DNA of 32,146 bases, from NCBI GenBank assembly GCA_900542015.1, contig UQLY01000023.1, positions 1-32,146 on the forward strand, read 5' to 3'. The notes under the pieces were generated by a model. That model had not been told where the DNA came from, searched no databases, and was given only the letters and a program-made list of their open reading frames with translations. A program made the position numbers and the translations under genes. Of the stretch, positions 1-7,445 are shown in pieces. This DNA is from an uncultured Lachnospiraceae bacterium (GTDB lineage: Bacteria; Bacillota; Clostridia; Lachnospirales; Lachnospiraceae). Position 1 is the stretch's first letter. The number at the start of each line of letters is the position of its first letter.

Positions 1-284
1 AGGCAGGTGTAAGGTATATGCAGTTATGGGAAGAACTGGCGGAACAGCGCAACGAAGGCAGAGAGGAAGGCAGGCGCGAGGGAAAGCGAGAGGGAAGGCG
101 CGAAGGCAGAATCAGCGAGCGGGCAGAGTCCATTCAGGAATTTCTTGAAGAGCTGGGGAAGGTGCCGGAGGCGCTGCAGGAAAAGATTAAGGCGGAGCGC
201 AATCTTGCAACCCTCAAGGACTGGACGAAGAAGGCGGCGAAGGCGGAGTCCATTGAGGCGTTTGAAAAAATGATTATGGCATAG
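1..284 (+). CDS. Rpn-family nuclease/transposase-like protein, C-terminal part (cut by window start)
   Basis: The reading frame is open from base 3 to the stop at 282-284, with no stop before the first ATG at 18. This is therefore the tail of a longer protein and not an 88-residue gene. The tail carries a run of charged EGREEGRREG-type repeats, followed by a short helical end rich in Glu, Lys and Leu. That is the usual C-terminus of Rpn / PDDEXK_2 family proteins (recombination-promoting nuclease or putative transposase). The catalytic N-terminal domain lies outside the window. A second member of the same family starts at the other end of the window (31857), so two copies flank this region. 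Family assignment rests on the repeat style only; moderate confidence. Confidence 0.7.
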   Translation, partial: AGVRYMQLWEELAEQRNEGREEGRREGKREGRREGRISERAESIQEFLEELGKVPEALQEKIKAERNLATLKDWTKKAAKAESIEAFEKMIMA

Positions 285-335
285 GAAGCGTTGGTTTTAG
301 TGACGCATATGCGGCGAAGGAACGTGGGACACAAC

Positions 336-361
336 AAAACGTTGTAAAACGGTGAAAAACG
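336..361. repeat. Three AAAACG repeats spaced 10 bp
   Basis: AAAACG occurs at 336, 346 and 356, exactly one helical turn apart, about 100 bp before the XRE gene. It could be an operator or a bent-DNA element for the XRE/LytTR pair. The rest of 285-453 holds only a short GCACC/GGTGC hairpin (361-377) and no clear gene. Confidence 0.4.
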
Positions 362-453
362 CACCTTGGGAGGGTGCATGACATGCCCTCTCCGTTTCTG
401 GCACGTACCGTTTTTTGTCTGTATCATATTTGTATTAGAGGAGCATTGTACAA

Positions 454-873
454 ATGATGATTCAGACGGAAAATACAAGTGAAATAAAAAAGGAACGGGC
501 GGAGCGCCTCAAGACGATCCGATTATTGGCAGGGCTGACGCAAAAGCAGTTTGCCGCACAACTGGGGATGAGCAGAGAAGGCTATCAGAAGCTGGAATGC
601 GGCTATAATAATATTTCTTTAGATGTGTTGGAAGGGTTAAAACGGGTTTACGGCGTTTCCGCCGACTATCTTTTGTATGGGGAATTGCAGGAAGAAGAAA
701 AGATTTGGGATATGCTTAGCAATTGCTCGGAAGCGACGAGGCTGGAGGTTTTAGTCAGGCTGGTTGAATATTTTTCCAGCACGGAGGAAGGACTCTTCGG
801 GCAGAAGGATTTTTCTGTCAAAAGCATTCCGAAACATGGAATGTTATCAAAAGAACGGGGAAAGCCTTCGTGA
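454..873 (+). CDS. XRE-family transcriptional regulator
   Basis: This is a 139-residue DNA-binding regulator. Residues ~17-72 form a Cro/CI-type helix-turn-helix: RLKTIRLLAGLTQKQFA, then MSREGYQKLE as the recognition region, then the closing VLEGLKRVYGVSADYLLYG typical of this family. The C-terminal ~60 residues are short, charged and unassigned. The ribosome site AGAGGAG (437-443) lies 10 bases before ATG 454; a second ATG follows directly at 457. The gene overlaps the next one by four bases (GTGA), so the two are probably made together. The likely role is local repression or activation, perhaps of its own operon. The target is unknown. Confidence 0.88.
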   Translation: MMIQTENTSEIKKERAERLKTIRLLAGLTQKQFAAQLGMSREGYQKLECGYNNISLDVLEGLKRVYGVSADYLLYGELQEEEKIWDMLSNCSEATRLEVLVRLVEYFSSTEEGLFGQKDFSVKSIPKHGMLSKERGKPS

Positions 874-1592
874 AGGACAAAAAGGTACTGATCGTGGAAG
901 CGGACCCTGCTTTGCGGAATATCCTTTGCCATATTGTGAAGGCTTGCGGTGAAAACATTTGTATTTTTCAGACGGAGAATGTTTCGGACGCTTATCAGGT
1001 AGCGAATGAGAACAGACTTGAGTTAATCATCATAGATGTGACGACGGGGACCAAAGGAAACGGAGGACTGGATTTCGTGGACTGCATACGGGGAATGGAG
1101 CAGTATGTATTTGTGCCTGTCATTATCGTGTCGCTTCAACCGGAGGACCGGTTTACGGCATTTCAAAAGCTGCAATGCTTCGGCTTTTTGAAAAAGCCCA
1201 TAGCTTTCGACGACGCGGCAAGGCTGATCAGGGAAGCCCTACGCTATGAATCACAGGAGACAAAAAAACGCTATATCCAGTTTAGATACGGATGCGTCGT
1301 CCACATTGTGCGAATCTCGGAAATCATCTATGTGGAGCATAAACGGCGTAAGATGTATGTCCATACCAAGGATGAAGTCATCAAGATTCCTTACCAGACC
1401 TGTAAAGAGACTGTGCGCCAGTTAGAAGGCTGCCGCTTTGAAATATGTGCAAGAGGAAAAATTGTGAATTTGCACTATGTCCGGTCGCTGGATACTTTTC
1501 AAAAGAGGATCATTTTAAAGGCGGGCTATGGCGATCTGGAAGTGGGAAGAGGATATCTGAAAAAAATCAGGGACACCCTGCAGGAAATGTAG
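870..1592 (+). CDS. LytTR-type response regulator
   Basis: This is a 240-residue two-domain regulator. The N-terminal receiver domain (about 1-125) has the acidic segment VEADP (E10, D12), the expected phospho-acceptor Asp56 in IIIDV, and the conserved Lys in FLKKPI. Ala11 replaces one of the usual paired acids, so phosphorylation may be weaker or altered. The C-terminal LytTR domain (about 133-237) shows EIIYVEHKRRKMYVHT and a later KIVNLHYV, the family's beta-strand signature; it binds direct-repeat DNA sites. The start is GTG at 870, overlapping the TGA of the XRE gene (871-873), with only a weak ribosome site, which fits translational coupling. No kinase gene is adjacent. It could be an orphan regulator, or it could share the kinase at 4866. 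Confidence 0.87.
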   Translation: MKDKKVLIVEADPALRNILCHIVKACGENICIFQTENVSDAYQVANENRLELIIIDVTTGTKGNGGLDFVDCIRGMEQYVFVPVIIVSLQPEDRFTAFQKLQCFGFLKKPIAFDDAARLIREALRYESQETKKRYIQFRYGCVVHIVRISEIIYVEHKRRKMYVHTKDEVIKIPYQTCKETVRQLEGCRFEICARGKIVNLHYVRSLDTFQKRIILKAGYGDLEVGRGYLKKIRDTLQEM

Positions 1593-1607
1593 GATGTCCC
1601 GTTTTGT
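1570..1607 (+). terminator. Probable intrinsic terminator after the LytTR gene
   Basis: The arms GGGACACCCT (1570-1579) and AGGATGTCCC (1591-1600) pair with one mismatch, followed by GTTTTGTT. The hairpin overlaps the stop codon of the preceding gene. The T-tract is short, so strength is uncertain. Confidence 0.55.
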
Positions 1608-1840
1608 TATGCAATCGTCCGTTTTCAGGCTGTAGAATTGAAAGTAAGAAGTGAAAAAAGACCCTGTATCAGAAATATAGATATGAAAAAAGACGTGACC
1701 TGTCAGAAAGAGTTTACATAACAACAAGAATATTGTAACCCTTTTGCAGGCACAATGCAGAGTTTGGGGGCGGATCGTGCAGAAAAACAAACAAAAGGTA
1801 TAAAAATGCCACAGACCGGGAAAGAGCGACCTTTGGGGAC

Positions 1841-1878
1841 AAATTTTGACGGATAAATTTTGACAAATAAAATTTTCG
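1841..1878. repeat. Tandem AAATTTTGAC repeats upstream of the TPR lipoprotein
   Basis: AAATTTTGAC occurs at 1841-1850 and 1855-1864, with a partial copy AAATTTTCG at 1870-1878. They lie just upstream of the promoter at 1887-1914. The second copy also contains a TTGACA-like hexamer. It could be a regulator-binding array or overlapping -35 elements. The rest of the 1593-1935 gap shows no convincing gene on either strand. Confidence 0.4.
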
Positions 1879-1886
1879 GAAACTGT

Positions 1887-1914
1887 TTGAAAGGCATGGC
1901 TTTTTTGATATAAT
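1887..1914 (+). promoter_or_regulatory. Promoter for the TPR lipoprotein
   Basis: TTGAAA (1887-1892) and a perfect TATAAT (1909-1914) are separated by 16 bp and lie 22 bases before the start codon. This is a standard sigma-A-type arrangement. Confidence 0.6.
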
Positions 1915-1935
1915 GAAACGGTCGGAGGACTTACT

Positions 1936-2988
1936 ATGAGAAAAAACAAGGGAATATTTTTGGGACTTTTAACTGCATTGGCGGTTATGACAGCCGGATG
2001 CGGGCATAAAGAAGGCGAAAATATCAAAGCAGGATTTGAAGCGATCGGGCAGTCTGATTATCCCGGCGCGATCCAATGCTTTGAACAGGCTGTGGTATCG
2101 GGTGAGGATCTGGAGCTTTCTTACCGCGGATACGGGCTTGCCTATCTGGGCATGGCTGATTATGAAAATGCAATCGATTCTTTTGAGAAAGCGTTGGATA
2201 ACGGAGGAATTTTTGCCGGGGATCTGGAGCGGGACATCAATTTTTATATGGCGACGGCTCTGTATAAAAACGGAGACGGAGAAAAAGCGGCGTCGCTGTT
2301 GGACGCAATCATTGAGAGCGATGAGAAAAATGCGGACGCTTACTATCTGAGAGGAAGTATCCTGATCGGTAACGGCAATTATGAAGACGGCGTTTACAAT
2401 CTGGAAAAGGCGATGGAATACGCAGAGGATACCCATAGTATGAAGCTGAAGGTCTATGAGGCATTGGCGGAAAACGGCTATGAGGAAAAGGGAAGAGAAT
2501 ACCTTGTGCAGATGTTAGATGAGGAAAAGAACTTAAGCGATTATGAGCAGGGCGTGATTTACTTCTATCTGGAGGATTACGACAGCGCGCGCAATCATCT
2601 GGAGATTGCCAAACAGTCGGAGAAAAAGGAAAAAAACAGAATTGTCTATATGCTGGGACGTACTTATGAACAGCTCGGAGATATGAATTATGCAGGCGTA
2701 CTGTATTCCGAATATTTGGAGGAAGACCCGGAAAACGCGCTGATCTATAATCAGTTGGGGCTGTGCAAGCTACAGGCGGATGATCCGGCTGCGGCGATTA
2801 CCGCCTTTGAGACGGCGCTTGCCTTGAACGACGCTTCCATGACGCAGACGCTTAAGCGTAATCAGATCGCGGCATATGAGGCGGCGGGCAGCTTTGAAAA
2901 GGCGAAATCCCTGATGAACGAATATATCGCGGCATATCCCGATGACGAAGAGGCACGGAGGGAAGCGGTATTTTTGCAGACAAGATAA
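1936..2988 (+). CDS. Tetratricopeptide-repeat lipoprotein
   Basis: This is a 350-residue protein anchored outside the membrane. It begins with a basic start, a hydrophobic stretch and a lipobox ending in Cys22 (MTAGC). The rest is built of about seven or eight TPR units, for example DYENAIDSFEKAL near residues 72-84, later NYEDGVYNLEKAM, and AAITAFETALALN near the end. TPR arrays form a curved helical scaffold that binds peptides or partner proteins. No catalytic motif is visible. ATG 1936 is preceded by GGAGG (1924-1928) and a good promoter. It may be co-transcribed with pyrF 35 bp downstream, though no functional link is evident. The partner is unknown. Confidence 0.85.
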   Translation: MRKNKGIFLGLLTALAVMTAGCGHKEGENIKAGFEAIGQSDYPGAIQCFEQAVVSGEDLELSYRGYGLAYLGMADYENAIDSFEKALDNGGIFAGDLERDINFYMATALYKNGDGEKAASLLDAIIESDEKNADAYYLRGSILIGNGNYEDGVYNLEKAMEYAEDTHSMKLKVYEALAENGYEEKGREYLVQMLDEEKNLSDYEQGVIYFYLEDYDSARNHLEIAKQSEKKEKNRIVYMLGRTYEQLGDMNYAGVLYSEYLEEDPENALIYNQLGLCKLQADDPAAAITAFETALALNDASMTQTLKRNQIAAYEAAGSFEKAKSLMNEYIAAYPDDEEARREAVFLQTR

Positions 2989-3023
2989 AAAGCAATACGA
3001 TAAAATAACAGGAGTGAAAGAAA

Positions 3024-3950
3024 ATGATCAATCGGTTAGTGGCTAAAATTAAGGAAACAGGCGCACCTATCGTAGTCGGGCTGGACCCGATGATGAAGTT
3101 TGTACCGGAACATATTCAGAAAAGAGCGTTTGCGGAATACGGAGAGACTTTGGAAGGCGCGGCAGAAGCGATCTGGCAGTACAACAAGGGAATTGTGGAC
3201 GCTGTTTACGATCTGATCTCCGCGGTTAAGCCCCAGATCGCCATGTATGAGCAGTTTGGTATTCCGGGGTTGCAGGCGTTTGCGAAAACCGTAGCCTATT
3301 GTAAGGAAAAAGGGCTGGTTGTGATCGGTGATATCAAAAGAGGCGATATCGGTTCAACCTCCAGCGCTTATGCTGCCGGACATCTGGGAAAGGTACAGGT
3401 GGGCTCTAAGAGCTATTACGGATTCGACGAGGACTTTGTGACCGTGAACCCCTATTTAGGTTCCGACGGCGTAAGACCTTTTATGGACGTCTGCAGGGAA
3501 GAAAAAAAGGGAATTTTTGTATTGGTAAAAACTTCCAACCCCAGCAGCGGAGAGTTTCAGGACCGCGTATTGGAGGACGGAAAGACTTTATACGAGCATG
3601 TGGGTAAGATGGTGGATACGTGGGGAAGCGAGCTGATGGGAGATTCCTATAGCTATGTGGGAGCCGTTGTAGGAGCCACTTATCCCGAAATGGGAAAGGT
3701 GCTTCGGGAGATTATGCCGAAAGCCTATATCTTAGTGCCCGGCTACGGCGCACAGGGCGGCAAGGGGAAGGATCTGGTGCATTTCTTCAATCAGGACGGG
3801 CTGGGAGCCATTGTCAATTCTTCCAGAGGCATCATTGCGGCATATCAGAGCGACGCTTATAAAGAAACCTTTGGACCGGAGAATTATGCCGACGCTTCCA
3901 GAGCGGCGGTGCTCGCCATGAAAAAAGATATCAGTGAAACGATAGGATAA
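3024..3950 (+). CDS. pyrF: Orotidine 5'-phosphate decarboxylase
   Basis: It catalyses the last step of UMP synthesis, decarboxylating OMP to UMP in the cytoplasm. The 308-residue length and the catalytic signature GDIKRGDIGSTS (Asp103, Lys105, Asp108) place it in the longer type-2 OMP decarboxylase group. Asp21 in VVGLDP and Lys69 in AVKPQ complete the expected active-site residues. A C-terminal phosphate-binding region is recognisable (VPGYGAQGG, then NSSRGI). An AGGAG ribosome site precedes ATG 3024. It sits alone here; pyrE lies about 14 kb downstream, so the pyrimidine genes are dispersed. A strong hairpin follows it. Confidence 0.97.
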   Translation: MINRLVAKIKETGAPIVVGLDPMMKFVPEHIQKRAFAEYGETLEGAAEAIWQYNKGIVDAVYDLISAVKPQIAMYEQFGIPGLQAFAKTVAYCKEKGLVVIGDIKRGDIGSTSSAYAAGHLGKVQVGSKSYYGFDEDFVTVNPYLGSDGVRPFMDVCREEKKGIFVLVKTSNPSSGEFQDRVLEDGKTLYEHVGKMVDTWGSELMGDSYSYVGAVVGATYPEMGKVLREIMPKAYILVPGYGAQGGKGKDLVHFFNQDGLGAIVNSSRGIIAAYQSDAYKETFGPENYADASRAAVLAMKKDISETIG

Positions 3951-3957
3951 TTTGAAG

Positions 3958-4010
3958 CGGGCGGACCGGGCTTTTCTGCTTTCCGGCAGAAGCGCCGGTC
4001 CGTCCGTTTG
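3958..4010 (+). terminator. Strong hairpin downstream of pyrF
   Basis: CGGGCGGACCGG (3958-3969) pairs with CCGGTCCGTCCG (3995-4006), with one G-U pair, and a small inner hairpin of CTGC/GCAG lies in the loop. Only a few T follow, so it may act as a terminator or as an mRNA 3'-end protector. Confidence 0.6.
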
Positions 4011-4013
4011 CAA

Positions 4014-4063
4014 CATCTGTTTGTCCGTTTACTACATTTCTGTTTTGTTTTCCGGCATTTCTG
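4014..4063 (+). promoter_or_regulatory. Three direct repeats at 21-bp spacing, candidate LytTR operator
   Basis: CATCTG (4014-4019), CATTTCTG (4035-4042) and CATTTCTG (4056-4063) start exactly 21 bp apart, that is two helical turns. LytTR regulators of the AgrA/LytR type are known to bind direct repeats about two turns apart. This array sits just upstream of a LytTR regulator gene, so autoregulation is a reasonable inference. Confidence 0.5.
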
Positions 4064-4115
4064 CCGATAGGAATATCAAATACAATTTTTATAAAGACAA
4101 CTGGAGGTAAAACAG

Positions 4116-4865
4116 TTGAACATAGCCATATGTGACGACGAAGAGGATGTCCGCGTCTATGTGCGTGCTCTGATTCAAAAACAAAAGGTTCCCTGCAGCA
4201 TCGTAGAATTTGCTTCGGGAAAGGAAGCGCTGCAATTTTTGAATCGGACGGATACAAAAGCCATAGATATCCTGTTTTTGGATATATCCATGAAAGAGGT
4301 GGATGGAATGGATGTGGCAAAACAGCTCCGCGACCGGATGGAGGAAAAGAAGGAAGCAGTCTGGGGAAGCCTCCCTCTTTTGATTTTTATGACGGGATAT
4401 CCCCAATACATGGCGCAGGCTTTTTCGGTCAACGCGTTCCAATTTATTTTAAAACCGATCAGGGAAAGCGAATTTAAAAGAGTTTTTGCCCAGGCGCAGC
4501 GTGAATACCGGTATCTGACCGCAGACAGATGCTATCGGTCCAGAGAGATATTGGTAAAAAACGGCAATACAACAAGAAGTGTGTGTGCCGACGAAGTTTT
4601 TTATATAGAGAGCAGTAACCGGAAGGTTATTTTGTATATGCCGGGGGACCAGGTCGCATATTATGGCAAAATCGGTGAATTGGAGCTTGCGCTGAAACCG
4701 GATTTTTTCAGAATCCATAAGGGGTATTTGATCAATATGAAATATGTGGAGCGCTACAGCCGGAGCGAAGTGCAGATGAAAAACGGGGACAGCCTTCTGA
4801 TTTCCAAATATAAATATCAGGATTTTGTAAAGAGCTATTTGGAATATATATCGGAGGGAAGATAG
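4116..4865 (+). CDS. LytTR response regulator of a two-component system
   Basis: This is a 249-residue AgrA/VirR-type regulator. The receiver domain (1-125) is complete: acidic pair Asp7-Asp8 in AICDDEE, phospho-acceptor Asp56 in LFLDIS, Thr93 in FMTGYP and Lys113 in ILKPI. The LytTR DNA-binding domain (about 140-247) shows EVFYIESSNRKVILY and FFRIHKGYLINMKYVE. The start is TTG at 4116, in frame and preceded by a GGAGG ribosome site; the receiver fold begins immediately, so no upstream start is needed. The kinase gene follows with no spacer. It most likely activates or represses peptide-signalling, bacteriocin or surface functions, but the target genes are not identifiable here. Confidence 0.93.
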   Translation: MNIAICDDEEDVRVYVRALIQKQKVPCSIVEFASGKEALQFLNRTDTKAIDILFLDISMKEVDGMDVAKQLRDRMEEKKEAVWGSLPLLIFMTGYPQYMAQAFSVNAFQFILKPIRESEFKRVFAQAQREYRYLTADRCYRSREILVKNGNTTRSVCADEVFYIESSNRKVILYMPGDQVAYYGKIGELELALKPDFFRIHKGYLINMKYVERYSRSEVQMKNGDSLLISKYKYQDFVKSYLEYISEGR

Positions 4866-6296
4866 TTGAGCGCTGCCGGATATGAGATAATTTTACAACT
4901 ATTCAGTATTTATCATGTGGGAATACAGATTGTTTTTCTGGTTATGCTGTGGGGGATTTTTTATCCGCCGGATCGGGAGAAAAGCGCAAAAGGGACCCTT
5001 TTGCTGGTGACGGCGATCAACCTGGCGGCGAGATTGGCGCCGGAAGATCTTGGAATGATCAGATATGCGTTGTCGGCGGCTGTGATTTTGTTATATTGCT
5101 TTGTGCGGTATAAAAGGCGGCTGGAAAAAGCGGTGTTTGTGCTGTTGCTGTTTTACAATCTGCATGCCTTAAGCTTTCTGGTTTCGGACAGCGTGTATCA
5201 GGCGGTAATTGACGGTATGTTTCGCGGGCTGCGTGAGGAGGTGCCCGGCTATTTGTCTCAGGTTTATCAAAAAACGGCGGTCTGCGAGGGCATATTATTT
5301 TTATGTTATACCCTGATTTTTCTGCAGATGATAAAAGGAATCAAAAAAGCCGTGCCAAAGCCGTTTCCCATGGAATGGCGCGAAGCCGTTTTTTTATCCG
5401 TTTTAAACGTTGTGGGTGGGATTCTTGCCGGAATGGTAAGGGATCTTTCCGTTGTACAGGTGGAGGGCGGCGTGTTTATCATGTTTGACGCAAGAGAAGA
5501 AATGATCTGGAAAGTGCCGCTTATTGCCTTTTTGATTTATACCGGAGAAGCAGCGGCAATCGGTATTCACCAAAGCTACAGGAGGCTGTTGCGGGAAAAA
5601 GAAAGAAATTACTATGAAAAACAGCAGGTCAGGGCACTGAAGCAGAGGTTGGAGGAAGCGGAAGGCTTTTACGGAAATATCCGCAAGGTAAGACATGATA
5701 TGGCAAATCATATGGCGGCGCTGAAAGGGCTTGCAGCAGGGGGCAGATACGACGAGGCGAAAGCCTATTTGGAAAAGCTGGATGAAACGATGCAGGAACT
5801 GGATGACCGGTATCATACGGGAAACGCGGTAACCGATGTTATCCTGAACGATAAATACCGGAAGGCGAGGGAAGCGGACATTTCCTTCCAAGTGCAGTTT
5901 TCTTACGGGGAGGCGGATACGATACCGGCGTTTGATATGGGGATTATATTGAATAACCTTTTGGATAATGCAATCGAGGCATGCAGGAAGCTCAAGCGGG
6001 AAGAACGTTATATCAGCCTTCGTCTGCGGCGAAAGGAACATTTTCTGCTGTTGGAGGTGGAAAACAGCTTTGACGGACAGTTGAAATGGGAAGAGAAGGA
6101 TAAGCGTCTGCTTACAACCAAGGTAAGCGGGCGGCAGGAGGATTTTGGTGAACACGGCATCGGACTGCAGAATGTCAAAGATGTGGCGGAACGTTACCTG
6201 GGGGATATGAAGATCAAAGTAAAGGAACATGTATTTCTGGTAACGGTAATGTTACAGCAAAAGGAAGAACATCATGAGAGTCACAATACAGACTGA
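4866..6296 (+). CDS. GHKL-domain sensor histidine kinase (AgrC-like)
   Basis: This is a 476-residue membrane kinase paired with the preceding regulator. Residues ~1-235 contain about six hydrophobic segments, the usual polytopic sensor of the AgrC/ComD class. A coiled-coil linker (~240-268) leads to the phospho-acceptor region VRHDMANHM with His277. The ATPase domain has the N-box NNLLDNAIEA (363-372) and the G-box GEHGIGL (428-434), which defines the GHKL/HATPase_c_5 type. The start is TTG 4866, directly after the TAG of the regulator, with GGAGGGA just upstream. No agrB/agrD-type peptide genes are adjacent, so the ligand is unknown; a peptide made elsewhere is possible. Confidence 0.92.
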   Translation: MSAAGYEIILQLFSIYHVGIQIVFLVMLWGIFYPPDREKSAKGTLLLVTAINLAARLAPEDLGMIRYALSAAVILLYCFVRYKRRLEKAVFVLLLFYNLHALSFLVSDSVYQAVIDGMFRGLREEVPGYLSQVYQKTAVCEGILFLCYTLIFLQMIKGIKKAVPKPFPMEWREAVFLSVLNVVGGILAGMVRDLSVVQVEGGVFIMFDAREEMIWKVPLIAFLIYTGEAAAIGIHQSYRRLLREKERNYYEKQQVRALKQRLEEAEGFYGNIRKVRHDMANHMAALKGLAAGGRYDEAKAYLEKLDETMQELDDRYHTGNAVTDVILNDKYRKAREADISFQVQFSYGEADTIPAFDMGIILNNLLDNAIEACRKLKREERYISLRLRRKEHFLLLEVENSFDGQLKWEEKDKRLLTTKVSGRQEDFGEHGIGLQNVKDVAERYLGDMKIKVKEHVFLVTVMLQQKEEHHESHNTD

Positions 6297-6357
6297 CAGG
6301 AAAAACGAATATAGGAAAAAAGAACATAGGAAAAGCGAGCCGCTTGCTTTTGTTTGA
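6274..6357 (+). CDS. Possible 27-residue basic peptide ORF
   Basis: ATG 6274 overlaps the 3' end of the kinase gene and has an AAGGAAG ribosome-like site about 6 bases upstream. The product is 27 residues, rich in Lys, Arg and Glu. It could be translationally coupled to the kinase, but it could equally be chance or the remnant of a lost gene. It has no signal peptide or export motif. Confidence 0.2.
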   Translation: MRVTIQTDRKNEYRKKEHRKSEPLAFV

Positions 6358-6372
6358 CCGTCCGCATATAAT
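6344..6372 (+). promoter_or_regulatory. Promoter for the LysR gene
   Basis: TTGCTT (6344-6349) and a perfect TATAAT (6367-6372) are separated by 17 bp. This supports translation of the LysR gene from GTG 6419 and not from the upstream in-frame codon, which lies inside the promoter. Confidence 0.55.
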
Positions 6373-6418
6373 TAAAGCGTGTAATCAAATGCTTTCACAG
6401 GAAAAAGAGGTGACCGCG

Positions 6419-7312
6419 GTGTATAACCCCCAGCTTGAAACGTTTATCCGTGTTGCAGATGCAGGCAGCTTCAGTAAGGCGGCGGAACAATCCTTTATCA
6501 CGCCTACGGCGGTAATCAAACAGATCAATCTGCTGGAAGACGGATTAGGGGTAAAGCTTTTTGAGCGCACCCATCGGGGACTGACGCTGACCAAGGCAGG
6601 CGTTTCTTTATATAATGATGCAAAATATGTGATTTAATATTGCAAAGATTCCGTCATTCGGGCGAAGAATGCGATGCAGGAGGGAGATAACGTGATCCGC
6701 ATCGGGACTTCCCCCATGACGCCGGCGGGCGTTTTGGTGGAGCTCTGGCCTAAAATCCATGAGCTTTGTCCGGAGATTAAATTTCAGCTCGTTCCTTTTG
6801 AGAATACGCCGGAGAATGCAAGAGAGATTTTGAAAAATCTTGGGCAGAACATTGATGTGGTCGCGGGAATTTTTGACGACACCATGTTGAATCTGCGAAA
6901 TTGCGACGGTTTTGAAATTTCCAGACAACCGATCTGCTGCGCGGTATCCGTCCATCACCGCCTCGCGGATAAAAACCGTCTGAGCGTTCAGGATTTATAT
7001 GGCGAACGGCTGATGCTGATGAAACGCAACTGGAGCCATTATGTGGATGTGCTGCGGGACGACATCTGGCAGAATCACAGCCGGATACAAATTGTGGATT
7101 TTGATTTTTACAGTGTGGACGTGTTTAATCGCTGTGAAAACAGCGACGACGTGCTGATGGCGGTTCAGGCGTGGGATCATGTGCACCCTTTGTTAAAGGT
7201 CATTCCCGTGGATTGGAACCATTCCATTCCCTACGGCTTGCTCCACTCCCACACGCCCTCGGAAACGGTGCAGCGTTTTCTGTCGGCGCTTCAAACAGTG
7301 TTGTGTCAATAG
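6419..7312 (+). pseudogene. LysR-family regulator interrupted by an in-frame TAA
   Basis: The frame from GTG 6419 (AGAGGTGA site just before) to TAG 7312 would encode a normal-length LysR regulator of about 297 residues. The N-terminal helix-turn-helix is intact (FIRVADAGSFSKAAEQS, then VIKQINLLEDGLGVKLFERT). A single TAA at 6635-6637 stops it right after AKYVI. The frame then continues unchanged as YCKDSVIRAKNAM and the full ligand-binding domain (RIGTSPMTPAGV onward). TAA is one C-to-T change from CAA, and Gln fits the linker here. An internal start at ATG 6674 could make the effector domain alone. It probably once controlled the hydrolase/dehydrogenase cluster downstream. It could be a true pseudogene, a readthrough gene or a sequencing error. 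Confidence 0.85.
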
Positions 7313-7327
7313 AGCCGTTGCTATGAT

Positions 7328-7355
7328 TTGGAGATATAACCTTTAGGTATATACT
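7328..7355 (+). promoter_or_regulatory. Possible promoter of the hydrolase cluster
   Basis: TTGGAG (7328-7333) and TATACT (7350-7355) are separated by 16 bp, within a partly symmetrical segment (TATAACC / GGTATA) that could hold an operator. The match is moderate. A terminator-like hairpin lies between this promoter and the gene. Confidence 0.35.
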
Positions 7356-7366
7356 GGTAAACGAAA

Positions 7367-7395
7367 CGAGACTTCTGCGGAAGTCTTGTTTTTTT
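7367..7395 (+). terminator. Intrinsic terminator or attenuator
   Basis: CGAGACTTC (7367-7375) pairs with GAAGTCTTG (7380-7388) around a TGCG loop, followed by seven T. It is a compact, convincing terminator 55 bp after the LysR frame and 50 bp before the next gene. It may simply end LysR transcription, or it may attenuate transcripts that begin at the candidate promoter upstream. Confidence 0.75.
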
Positions 7396-7445
7396 ATACT
7401 ATAAACAGCAAATGACATAAGGAGATTTGCAAGGGAGGTACAGGT

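Noticed and set aside
378..482. 34-residue ORF with a GGAGG-like site overlapping the XRE start
   Set aside because: Site spacing is too short, the frame overlaps a better supported gene, and the composition does not look like a conserved peptide.
1593..1900. Minus-strand ORFs in the gap before the TPR gene
   Set aside because: They lack ribosome sites and recognisable composition; they are chance frames in AT-rich DNA.
6344..6418. Upstream extension of the LysR frame
   Set aside because: It lies on top of a good promoter, and a GTG with a proper ribosome site at 6419 gives the normal LysR N-terminus.
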